DNA of 64,000 nt from Xanthomonas sp. DAR 34887 (lineage in GTDB: Bacteria; Pseudomonadota; Gammaproteobacteria; Xanthomonadales; Xanthomonadaceae). Of the stretch, positions 24,794 to 32,352 are shown piece by piece (within the stretch, counting starts at the first letter, position 1; the number at the start of each line of letters is the position of its first letter). The notes below the pieces were generated by a model. It was not told where the DNA came from. It did not search any database and saw only the letters and a program-made list of their open reading frames with translations. The stretch lies in contig NZ_CP162490.1 in assembly GCF_041245805.1 (NCBI RefSeq), positions 2,705,001-2,769,000 of the forward strand, in the 5' to 3' direction. Both the position numbers and the translations under genes were made by a program.

Positions 24794-26142
24794 ACACGCC
24801 CGGGGTCATCGACGACTATCTGGAAGGCCTGCTGCACGACGTGATCGCCGAAGAACGCGACAGCGAACGCCAGGCCACGCTCGCCGCCGCCAGCCCCGCA
24901 CCGGCGCCGGAACCTGCGCGCGCCGTCGAGGCGCCAGCGCCGGCGGGTGCCTCCGCGGAGGAGATCGCCACCGCCGTGCTGGCCGAAGCCGATACCGATC
25001 CGGCGCTGGCCGGGATCATGTCGCAGCCGGCGCTGGCGCCAAAGCCGGCCGGCCCGACTCCGGAAGAACTCGCCGCCGCCGTGTTGGCCGAAGCCGACGC
25101 CGATCCGGCGCTGGCCGGCATCATGTCGCAGCAGGCGCTGGCGCCCAAGCCGGCCGGCCCGACCCCGGAAGAACTCGCCGCCGCCGTGCTGGCCGAAGCC
25201 GACGCCGATCCGGCCCTGGCCGGGATCATGTCGCAGCAAGCCCTGGCACCCAAGCCGGCTGGCCCGACCCCGGAAGAACTCGCCGCCGCCGTGCTGGCCG
25301 AAGCCGACGCCGATCCGGCCCTGGCCGGGATCATGTCGCAGGAAGCCCTGGCGCCGAAGCCAGCCGGCCCGACCCCGGAAGAAATCGCCGCCGCGGTGCT
25401 CGCCGAAGCCGACTCCGATCCGGCCCTGGCCGGCATCATGTCGCAGCAGGCGCCATCCGCCGCCGAGCGTGAGGCCGATCTCGAGGTGGTCGCGGCGATG
25501 GAGATGCAACGCGCCGCCACGGCGCCGCGCGACCTGGCCGCCGAGGACGATGCCGCCGCCGCGCGTGCGGTCAAGCGCCCGCCGATGGCGGTGCCGCCGG
25601 AACGCCGCGCCGAGGCCGAGCGCGCGCAGGCCGCCGGTTCGCGGCTGCCGCCCAACCTGCAGGCGTTCATGGCGCCGAGCGCCCACCACGAAGCCTCCCC
25701 GCACCAGCGCCGCGCGCCGGACCGCAGCACCCGCTGGCTGCGCCTGCGCTGCGGCGAACAGGCCTATGCGCTGGAGCTGCTGAAGGTGCAGGAAGTAGTG
25801 CTGCCGGTGCCGCTGCTGGCGCTGCGCGGCACGCCGACGGCGATGCTGGGGATCATGAACCTGCGTGGCCAGGTGGTGCCGGTGATCGACCTGGGCATCC
25901 ACCTGGGCTCGGCGCCGATCGAGATGGACATGCAGACCCGGGTGGTGGTGCTGGAAGAGAACGGCGAAACCCTGGGCCTGCGCGTGTCCGCGGTCGAGGA
26001 CGTGGCCAGCCTCACCGACCAGCAGATCGAGCCGCCGGACAACGCCCGCATCTGCCGCATCTCCAACCACCTGTTCCGCGGCGTGGCGCGGCTGGGCCCG
26101 CAGCCGATGATCCTGCTCGACGCCGAGCAACTGCTGCACTGA
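24790..26142 (+). CDS. parP: ParP-like CheW-domain protein with five 35-residue repeats
   Basis: Predicted adaptor (450 aa) linking ParC to chemotaxis arrays. The ATG overlaps the parC stop (ATGA). Layout: a conserved N-terminal tip MNTPGVIDDYLEGLLHDVI, a short Ala/Pro linker, five tandem 35-residue repeats (residues about 51-225; core PEELAAAVLAEADADPALAG), a charged linker (226-310), and a C-terminal CheW-like domain (about 312-450). The last has LRLRCGEQAYALELLKVQEV, IMNLRGQVVPVIDLG and a closing PMILLDAEQLLH. In Vibrio the CheW-like AIF domain of ParP binds CheA and receptors; that function is inferred here by domain and context. The repeats are the odd part and match no domain I recognise. 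Confidence 0.85.
   Translation: MNTPGVIDDYLEGLLHDVIAEERDSERQATLAAASPAPAPEPARAVEAPAPAGASAEEIATAVLAEADTDPALAGIMSQPALAPKPAGPTPEELAAAVLAEADADPALAGIMSQQALAPKPAGPTPEELAAAVLAEADADPALAGIMSQQALAPKPAGPTPEELAAAVLAEADADPALAGIMSQEALAPKPAGPTPEEIAAAVLAEADSDPALAGIMSQQAPSAAEREADLEVVAAMEMQRAATAPRDLAAEDDAAAARAVKRPPMAVPPERRAEAERAQAAGSRLPPNLQAFMAPSAHHEASPHQRRAPDRSTRWLRLRCGEQAYALELLKVQEVVLPVPLLALRGTPTAMLGIMNLRGQVVPVIDLGIHLGSAPIEMDMQTRVVVLEENGETLGLRVSAVEDVASLTDQQIEPPDNARICRISNHLFRGVARLGPQPMILLDAEQLLH
24940..25464 (+). repeat. Five in-frame 105-base tandem repeats inside parP
   Basis: Units begin at 24940, 25045, 25150, 25255 and 25360, exactly 105 bases apart. Each encodes one 35-residue unit ending in LAGIMSQxALAPK or similar. 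The second, third and fourth units are nearly identical in protein and close in DNA; the outer two differ more. Exact periodicity and low divergence suggest recent expansion by unequal exchange or slippage. Confidence 0.95.
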
Positions 26143-26367
26143 ACGCGTAAAGACAAGCCTGCAATGCCTGCGCACATGCGCGGCGCCTGCAACAAAGGCG
26201 GCTTGTACCGACAAGCGCCCTGCAACACGTGGTGCCGCGCGCGCGCTGGCGCCGCGCGGCCGCTGGCCGCCTGCGGCGTGGTCCACCCCGGCCCATGCCA
26301 GCGACGACGCGTCACGGCCGCGGCGGCCGGCAACTGCCAACCCTGCCCCACTTTCCCGATGCGCCGC
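26143..26367. other. Gap between parP and the STAS gene
   Basis: Very GC-rich, with short inverted patches such as GCGGCCGCTGGCCGC, but no convincing gene, terminator with a T tract, or sigma-54 site. The sigma-28 promoter of the next unit begins at its end. Confidence 0.5.
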
Positions 26368-26394
26368 TAAAGCTTCCCGCGCATTGGCCGTTAT
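26368..26394 (+). promoter_or_regulatory. Sigma-28 promoter of the STAS-cheY-cheA unit
   Basis: TAAAGCTT-N11-GCCGTTAT, one of the closest -35 matches to TAAAGTTT in the window. It is 31 bases before the STAS gene start at 26426. Confidence 0.82.
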
Positions 26395-26425
26395 CTGCCC
26401 TAGAACCATTCCGTGCGGAGCGATG

Positions 26426-26734
26426 ATGAGCACAGTGACCCTCGGCGAAGATCTCGGCATCGAGACCAGCGCCGACCTGAAACAACGGCTGACCCCGTTC
26501 CTGGCGTCGGACGACGAGCTGCAGTTGGACGCCGGCGAGGTCCGCCGCATCCATACCGCATCCGTGCAGGTGCTGTGCGCATTCGTCGATGCGCGTCGGA
26601 AAGACGGCAAGAGCACGGTGTTCGCAACCTGCAACGACACGTTCCGCGACGCGGCACGCCTGCTAGGGGTCAGCGCATCGCTTGGCCTTCCCGCAACCCC
26701 TGACAACCTGAAATCTGTGGAGAACGCCGCATGA
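26426..26734 (+). CDS. STAS-domain protein (anti-anti-sigma type)
   Basis: Small STAS-domain protein (102 aa), a fold typically used as a phospho-switch that binds a partner kinase or sigma antagonist. GGAG at 26417-26420 favours the second of two adjacent ATGs (26426, spacing 5) over 26423. The conserved loop is DAGEVRRIHTASVQVL, with S46 at the position of the phosphorylated Ser in SpoIIAA-type proteins. FVDARRKDGKSTVFATC follows as the next beta-helix unit. Its TGA overlaps the ATG of the downstream cheY. STAS proteins often lead chemotaxis-like operons; the partner here is unknown. No cognate anti-sigma kinase gene is seen in the window. Confidence 0.88.
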   Translation: MSTVTLGEDLGIETSADLKQRLTPFLASDDELQLDAGEVRRIHTASVQVLCAFVDARRKDGKSTVFATCNDTFRDAARLLGVSASLGLPATPDNLKSVENAA

Positions 26735-27096
26735 GCGCACGTATCTTGGTGGTGGACGATTCGGCGTCGATGCGCCAAATGGTCTCCTTTGCCCTGACCT
26801 CGGCCGGTTTCGCGGTCGAAGAAGCCGAAGACGGCCAGGTCGCCCTCGGCCGCGCCCAGGGCCAGCGCTTCAACGCGGTGGTCACCGACGTCAACATGCC
26901 GAACATGGACGGCATCTCGCTGATCCGCGCGCTGCGCCAGCTGCCGGACTACAAGTTCACGCCGATGCTGATGCTGACCACCGAGTCGGCGGCGGACAAG
27001 AAGTCCGAAGGCAAGGCCGCCGGCGCCACCGGCTGGCTGGTCAAGCCGTTCAACCCGGAACAGCTGATCGCCACCGTCCAGAAAGTCCTGGGCTGA
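26731..27096 (+). CDS. cheY: CheY-like response regulator (second copy)
   Basis: Single receiver domain (121 aa) with acidic pair D9-D10, phospho-acceptor D53, T83 and K105 intact. TTESAADKKSEGKAAGATGW is a CheY subtype distinct from the first copy at 19202. It lies between the STAS gene (4-base overlap) and the second cheA (34 bases), so it is the likely target of that kinase. Whether it binds FliM or acts as a phosphate sink cannot be read from sequence. Confidence 0.95.
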   Translation: MSARILVVDDSASMRQMVSFALTSAGFAVEEAEDGQVALGRAQGQRFNAVVTDVNMPNMDGISLIRALRQLPDYKFTPMLMLTTESAADKKSEGKAAGATGWLVKPFNPEQLIATVQKVLG

Positions 27097-27130
27097 TTTC
27101 CTCTCCACCCTTTTTCCGGATTTCCCGCCC

Positions 27131-29134
27131 ATGAGCATGGACCTGCAACGTTTCCACGCCACCTTCTTCGAGGAAAGCCGCGAAGGGCTGGACGCGATGG
27201 AAGCCGGATTGCTGTCGTTGGAAGAAGGCAACCGCGATCCCGAAACGATCAACTCGGTGTTCCGCGCCGCGCACTCGATCAAGGGCGGCGCCGCCACCTT
27301 CGGCTTCGAGGCGATGGCCGGTCTGACCCACGTGCTGGAGACGCTGCTCGACGAACTGCGCTCGGGCAAGCGCGACGTCGAAGCGCATGCGATCGATGCG
27401 ATCCTGGGGTCGGTGGACGTGCTGCGCGCGCTGCTGCGCGAAGCCGAGCACGGCACCCCGGCCGATCCGGTCGCGGTCAAGGCCGTGCACGATCGCCTGC
27501 AGCAAGCCCTCAACGGCAATGCCGCCGCCGCGCCCGCCGCGACCCCGGCCGCCAACCAGCCGGCCGAACCGGAAGCCTGGCAGATCGGCTTCACCCCGGC
27601 GCCGTCGCTGTTCATGAGCGGCAACGACCCGCTGCGCATCATCCGCGAACTCGAACACCTCGGCCCGCTGCAGGTCGCCTGCCGCACCGCGCGCCTGCCC
27701 GGCTTCAGCGACCTCGACCCGCTCGAGGCCTATCTGGCCTGGGACCTGGGCCTGGTCGGCAAGATCCCGCGCAGCGCGATCGAAGACACCTTCGCCTGGG
27801 TGATCGACGATTGCGAACTGGACATCCGCGCGGTGCCGCCGCCGAGCCTGGCCAACGCGCCCGCCCCCACCCTGGCGCAGCCACCGGCCAGCGCCACCGC
27901 CGCGCCGGCCGCCGCCGTCGCCGCCAATGCACCGGCCGGCAACGCCGCCGCCGCGCACGAAGCGGAAAGCTCGATCCGGGTCAGCGTCGACAAGGTCGAT
28001 GCGCTGATCAACCTGGTCGGCGAACTCGTCATCACCCAGGCCATGCTCAAGCAGGTCTCCAGCGGCCTGGATCCGGCCATGGCCGAGCGCCTGTTCGCCG
28101 GCCTGGATCTGCTCGAACGCAACACCCGCGACCTGCAGGAAGCGGTGATCGGCGTGCGCATGCTGCCGGTGGACGCGGTGTTCCGCCGCTTCCCGCGCCT
28201 GGTCCGCGACCTGTCCACCCGCCTCGGCAAGCAGGTGCGGCTGCGCACCATCGGCGAAGGCACCGAGCTGGACAAGGGCCTGATCGAGAAGATCGCCGAT
28301 CCGCTGGTGCACCTGGTGCGCAATTCGATCGACCACGGCCTGGAAATGCCGGAAGCGCGCCGCGCTGCCGGCAAGGACGAGACCGGCACCATCACCCTGG
28401 CGGCCTCGCACCAGGGCGGGCACATCGTCATCGAAGTCAGCGACGACGGCGCAGGCCTCAACCGCAGCCGCATCCTGGCCAAGGCCGCCGAACGCGGCCT
28501 GGCGGTCCCGGACAACCCGACCGACGCGCAGGTGTGGGACCTGATCTTCGCCCCCGGCTTCTCCACCGCCGACGCGGTCACCGACCTGTCCGGCCGCGGC
28601 GTGGGCATGGACGTGGTCCGCCGCAACATCCAGGGCCTGGGCGGCGAAGTGCAGCTGGAAAGCAATTCCGGCCGCGGCACCCGCGTGCTGATCCGCCTGC
28701 CGCTGACCCTGGCGATCCTGGACGGCATGACCGTGTCGGTCGCCGGCGAGACCCTGATCCTGCCGCTGGCCTACGTGATCGAAGCCCTGCAGCCGCAGCC
28801 CGACGACATCCGCACCATGGCCGGCGAAGGCCGGGTGCTGCGGGTCCGCGGCGAATACCTGCCGATCCTGTCGCTGGCCGATTCCTACGGCTACGGCCGC
28901 ACCGAGCAGAGTACGGAGCCCTTGGTGGTGGTGGTCGAGGCCGACGGCCAGAAGCTTGCGCTGGAAGTGGACGAACTGGTCGGCCAGCAGCAGGTGGTGG
29001 TCAAGAACATCGAGAACAACTACCGGCGCATCGGCGGCATCTCCGGTGCCACCATCCTCGGCGACGGCCGCGTCGCCCTGATCGTGGATATCGGTGGGCT
29101 GGTGCGTTCGCTGAAGGTGCCGCAAGCGGCCTGA
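27131..29134 (+). CDS. cheA: Chemotaxis histidine kinase CheA (second copy)
   Basis: Second CheA (667 aa), with HPt His at H48 in FRAAHSIKGGAATF. Unlike the first CheA it has a full extra domain between P1 and P3 (about residues 150-235), with WQIGFTPAPSLFMSGNDPLR and a closing VIDDCELDIRAV. This is the type seen as a P2-like module in many CheAs. The dimer helix contains DALINLVGELVITQAML. Kinase motifs are LVRNSIDHGLE, DDGAGLN and GRGVGMDVVRRNIQGLGGEV, and a CheW-like P5 follows. A strong terminator follows at 29180. It immediately precedes the receptor array, so it may be the kinase most of those receptors use. Confidence 0.96.
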   Translation: MSMDLQRFHATFFEESREGLDAMEAGLLSLEEGNRDPETINSVFRAAHSIKGGAATFGFEAMAGLTHVLETLLDELRSGKRDVEAHAIDAILGSVDVLRALLREAEHGTPADPVAVKAVHDRLQQALNGNAAAAPAATPAANQPAEPEAWQIGFTPAPSLFMSGNDPLRIIRELEHLGPLQVACRTARLPGFSDLDPLEAYLAWDLGLVGKIPRSAIEDTFAWVIDDCELDIRAVPPPSLANAPAPTLAQPPASATAAPAAAVAANAPAGNAAAAHEAESSIRVSVDKVDALINLVGELVITQAMLKQVSSGLDPAMAERLFAGLDLLERNTRDLQEAVIGVRMLPVDAVFRRFPRLVRDLSTRLGKQVRLRTIGEGTELDKGLIEKIADPLVHLVRNSIDHGLEMPEARRAAGKDETGTITLAASHQGGHIVIEVSDDGAGLNRSRILAKAAERGLAVPDNPTDAQVWDLIFAPGFSTADAVTDLSGRGVGMDVVRRNIQGLGGEVQLESNSGRGTRVLIRLPLTLAILDGMTVSVAGETLILPLAYVIEALQPQPDDIRTMAGEGRVLRVRGEYLPILSLADSYGYGRTEQSTEPLVVVVEADGQKLALEVDELVGQQQVVVKNIENNYRRIGGISGATILGDGRVALIVDIGGLVRSLKVPQAA

Positions 29135-29179
29135 TCGCGTCGCTTCCCAGCGCCGCGCGCTGCGCGGCGGCAACAGCGC

Positions 29180-29213
29180 AAGCTCCGGCAGCGATGCCGG
29201 AGCTTTGCTTTTT
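29180..29213 (+). terminator. Rho-independent terminator of the second cheA
   Basis: An 11-base perfect stem (AAGCTCCGGCA / TGCCGGAGCTT) around a GCGA tetraloop, followed by a T-rich run TTTGCTTTTT. It isolates the STAS-cheY-cheA unit from the receptor array. Confidence 0.88.
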
Positions 29214-29669
29214 GCGGCGCATGTGCGACCGCGCCCGCGCCCGCGCGCCGACGGTGAGGCGAATGCAGGCGTTCGCAAGCGGCAGTCGCGTGGCATGGAT
29301 CCACGCGACGACCGCGTCGATCCGCGCGCAGGATCGCGACCCGCCAAGCGACAGAGCGCCCGGCCATCTCCCTGGCATGCCCGCTGCGATGACGGTACGC
29401 AGATCGATGGATAAATCGGTGTGGGCGGCGCGTGCAGCGCGCAACGCGAGGCTGCCGGCGAGAGGGCAACGACGTCAACGGGCGAGCGTTGCCGATGCGC
29501 CGTTGCAAGACACGGAAGCCGCTCGATTCGCGACAGCCGCAGGCATCGGCTGTCGGAAAAACGTCGACGTTGGAACGCATTGCCACGCAGCAGCGTTCCA
29601 CCGGCTGCGGTTCCTGCAAAGCTTCGAGACAGCTTCCTAACCACGACAGAAACAGGCGCGTTCGCGCGC
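29214..29669. other. Long gap between second cheA and Mcp1
   Basis: No supportable gene on either strand. A 9-base inverted repeat (CGACAGCCG / CGGCTGTCG) at 29531-29555 is followed by GAAAAA, not T, so it is not a + strand terminator. The rest shows no recognisable promoter, riboswitch or repeat. Confidence 0.45.
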
Positions 29670-29696
29670 AACAGTTCCTTGCCGACGCGTCGATAT
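29670..29696 (+). promoter_or_regulatory. Possible sigma-28 promoter of Mcp1
   Basis: AACAGTTC-N11-GTCGATAT, 6 of 8 matches in each half with the right spacer, 108 bases before the Mcp1 ATG. Weaker than most others in the window. Confidence 0.45.
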
Positions 29697-29804
29697 CCGC
29701 AACGTGGCAGGCATCGAATGCGGCCGCCACGCACGGCACCTTCCGCGGTTGCGAACAACCGGCCTGGTGCAGCCGATCAATCGCTCGTTTGGACAAGGTC
29801 TGAC

Positions 29805-31964
29805 ATGAACGCACTCCTGCAACGCTACAACGTCGGCCGGCGCCTCGGCGCAGCGTTCGGCATCCTGATCCTGCTGTCCGGATTCCTGGTGGCCATCGGC
29901 TTCTCGACCATGGCCAATGCGCGCCAAGAACTGGACTCGATCGTCAACACCAACATGGAAAAGATCCGGCTATCGAGCGAAATGCTCGATGCCAATACCA
30001 ACGTGGCGATCGGCTTGCACGACATCACCATCGTCGACGGCGACGCGGCCAACAAGCGCGCCCTGGACTCGGTCAACGCCAACCGCGCGCGTTACAAGGC
30101 CGCGCACGCCGCGCTGGCGGCCATGCCGGCGAGCACCGCCGAACGCGACGCCTTGGCGCTGATCGCCGAACGCCGGGACGTGTCGGTCAAGCTCAACAAC
30201 CAGGTGCTGCAGCTCGGCGCGCAGAACCAGAACCAACAGGCGCAGGCCTTGTTGCTGGGCGACGCCGCCACCGCCATGGATGCGCAGCAGGCCGCGATCC
30301 GCGCCAATGTCGAACTGCAGCGGCGCCTGAGCAGGCAAGCCTACGCCACGGCGCTGGCGTCGGTGAACCGCGGCCGGCTCAACCTCGCGATCGGCGGCGT
30401 CGCCACGCTGCTGCTCGGCAGCCTGCTGGCCTGGGCGATCACCCGCAGCCTGACCCGCCCGCTGAGCCGCGCCACCCGCGCCGCCGAGGCCATCGCCGAC
30501 GGCCGCCTGGACAACGATGTGCGCACCGATGCGCACGACGAACCCGGCCGCCTGCTCAACGCGATGGACAAGATGCAGACGCAGTTGCAGCGCTTCTCCA
30601 GCGAGACCTCGCAGATGATCGAACTGCATGCCGACAAGGACATGACCCACCGCATGCCGCTGGATTTCCCCGGCGTCTACGGCGAGCTCAGCAAGGGCAT
30701 CAACACGATGATGTTCGAGCACCTGGACGCCATCGTCGATGCGATCGCGGTGCTCAACGAGTACGCCAACGGCGACCTGCGCCGCGACGCCCGGCGCCTG
30801 CCGGGCAGCCGTGCGGTGCTGCACGAATCGATGGACGCGGCCAAGGCCAGCCTGCTGGCGATCAACACCGAGATCAAGCGCCTGGCCGCGGCGGCGGCGG
30901 CCGGCGACTTCAGTGCGCGCGGCGATGCCGAGCACTTCCAGCACGACTTCCGCGCCATGGTGCAAGGCCTCAACGCGATGATGGAGGTCAGCGACCGCAA
31001 CCTCGGCAAGCTGTCCACGCTGCTGCAGGCCATCGCCGCCGGCGACCTGACCGCGCGCATGCACGGCGAATTCCATGGGGTGTTCGCACGGATGCGCGAC
31101 GACGCCAATGCCACCGCCGACCAGCTGACCGGCATCGTCGGCCGCATCCAGACCGCCGCGGTCAGCATCAATGCCGCCGCCACCGAGATCGCCGCCGGCA
31201 ACGACGACCTGTCGCGCCGCACTGAACAGCAGGCCGCCAGCCTGGAGGAAACCGCCGCCTCGATGGAGGAACTGACCTCCACCGTGAAGCAGAACGCCGA
31301 GCATGCGCGGCAGGCCAATCAGCTTGCGGCCGGTGCCGCCAGCGTCGCCACCCAGGGCGGCGATGTGGTCGGCCAGGTGGTCACCACGATGAGCGGCATC
31401 GAGACCTCCTCGAAGAAGATCGCCGACATCATCAGCGTCATCGACGGCATCGCCTTCCAGACCAACATCCTGGCGCTCAATGCCGCGGTGGAAGCGGCGC
31501 GTGCCGGCGAACAGGGCCGCGGCTTCGCCGTGGTCGCCAGCGAGGTGCGCACCCTCGCCCAGCGTTCGGCCGGCGCGGCCAAGGAGATCAAGGGCCTGAT
31601 CGACGATTCCGTCACCCGCGTCGCCGAAGGCTCGACGCTGGTGCGCCAGGCCGGGCAGACCATGACCGAGATCGTGGCCTCGGTGCAGCGCGTCACCGAC
31701 ATCATGGGCGAGATCTCGGCCGCTTCGCAGGAGCAGTACGCCGGCATCGAACAGGTCAACCAGACCGTGACCCAGATGGACGAGACCACCCAGCAGAATG
31801 CGGCGCTGGTGGAAGAAGCCACGGCTGCGGCACGCTCGATGGAAGACCAGGCAGGACAGCTCACCGCAGCCGTGGCGGTGTTCAAGCTCGAGGCGGCCAA
31901 CACCGCGCACGCAAGACACCAAGCCACGCTGCGCAGCCTGCCGCCACAGCTGCGTCAGGCATAG
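29805..31964 (+). CDS. Methyl-accepting chemotaxis protein Mcp1 (4HB sensor, five HAMP-like units)
   Basis: Membrane chemoreceptor (719 aa). TM1 spans about residues 12-34, a four-helix-bundle-type periplasmic sensor about 35-190, and TM2 about 192-212. A ladder of HAMP-like units has Gly-containing motifs near residues 230, 276, 321, 365 and 411, a spacing of 44-46. The MA signalling domain (about 445-690) has its hairpin tip in AAVEAARAGEQGRGFAVVAS. Start: ATG preceded by ACAAGG about 8 bases upstream; the longer frame upstream has no support. The C-terminus stops at LRQA and lacks the WxxF pentapeptide that binds CheR. Mcp2 has the same LRQA followed by 18 more residues ending EWQEF, so Mcp1 looks truncated by a stop. 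Closest relative here is Mcp5. Confidence 0.95.
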   Translation: MNALLQRYNVGRRLGAAFGILILLSGFLVAIGFSTMANARQELDSIVNTNMEKIRLSSEMLDANTNVAIGLHDITIVDGDAANKRALDSVNANRARYKAAHAALAAMPASTAERDALALIAERRDVSVKLNNQVLQLGAQNQNQQAQALLLGDAATAMDAQQAAIRANVELQRRLSRQAYATALASVNRGRLNLAIGGVATLLLGSLLAWAITRSLTRPLSRATRAAEAIADGRLDNDVRTDAHDEPGRLLNAMDKMQTQLQRFSSETSQMIELHADKDMTHRMPLDFPGVYGELSKGINTMMFEHLDAIVDAIAVLNEYANGDLRRDARRLPGSRAVLHESMDAAKASLLAINTEIKRLAAAAAAGDFSARGDAEHFQHDFRAMVQGLNAMMEVSDRNLGKLSTLLQAIAAGDLTARMHGEFHGVFARMRDDANATADQLTGIVGRIQTAAVSINAAATEIAAGNDDLSRRTEQQAASLEETAASMEELTSTVKQNAEHARQANQLAAGAASVATQGGDVVGQVVTTMSGIETSSKKIADIISVIDGIAFQTNILALNAAVEAARAGEQGRGFAVVASEVRTLAQRSAGAAKEIKGLIDDSVTRVAEGSTLVRQAGQTMTEIVASVQRVTDIMGEISAASQEQYAGIEQVNQTVTQMDETTQQNAALVEEATAAARSMEDQAGQLTAAVAVFKLEAANTAHARHQATLRSLPPQLRQA

Positions 31965-32047
31965 AGGCAGCGGCGCGGCGCCAAATAGCGATGGCGGTGA
32001 CCAGGAATCTGGCCGTCGCATCATCATCCGGCGCAGCGCAACACAGT

Positions 32048-32070
32048 CGGCCGCGGAGTCTCCGCGGCCG
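32048..32070 (+). terminator. Hairpin between Mcp1 and Mcp2
   Basis: A 10-base perfect stem (CGGCCGCGGA / TCCGCGGCCG) with a 3-base loop. No T tract, so factor-independent termination is uncertain. The same arrangement, a CGGCCG hairpin three bases before a sigma-28 -35 box, recurs at 34608. Confidence 0.5.
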
Positions 32071-32072
32071 AA

Positions 32073-32099
32073 TTACGTTCTGGGATGCAATGCCATTAT
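32073..32099 (+). promoter_or_regulatory. Possible sigma-28 promoter of Mcp2
   Basis: TTACGTTC-N11-GCCATTAT. On its own it is a mediocre match, but the spacer TGGGATGCAAT is almost the same as that of the strong Mcp3 promoter (CGGGACGCAAT), so it is probably a diverged copy of it. The 5' leader to the ATG is about 250 bases and holds nothing else I recognise. Confidence 0.5.
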
Positions 32100-32352
32100 G
32101 GCTGGCCGTGACCCACCGCACTTGTCGACTGAGGCGAAGACCACAATCGCTGCATGTATGCCCCGACTAGCCGATCAAAAGGCGCTACACATCAATAAAT
32201 CCGATAACGATTGGCTATGGCTATCTATCCATATCGAGAAATCGATTGAAATTGAAAATGGAGCGGCCGTTACAGAGGACATGGATGCGGCGATCGGCAT
32301 CCGCTGCAGTCCTCTTTCCAGCCCGTTCCATTCTCAACTTCCGGATCCATCG

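Noticed and set aside
24940..25464. Regular direct repeats as a possible CRISPR array
   Set aside because: The 105-base units are contiguous with no unique spacers, lie in frame within parP and encode a repeated peptide.
26164..26426. Short + strand frames between parP and the STAS gene
   Set aside because: They overlap each other in different phases, are Arg/Pro/Ala-rich, lack ribosome sites, and run into the sigma-28 promoter.
24730..27687. 985-residue open frame on the minus strand, and many others of 300-900 residues opposite the receptors and flagellar genes
   Set aside because: They are antisense shadows caused by high GC and third-position G/C bias. Their translations are low-complexity His/Gly/Gln/Arg-rich, cross several real genes and gaps, and show no domain.
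29531..29555. Inverted repeat before Mcp1 as a terminator
   Set aside because: It is followed by A rather than T on the + strand, and no minus-strand gene leads into it.
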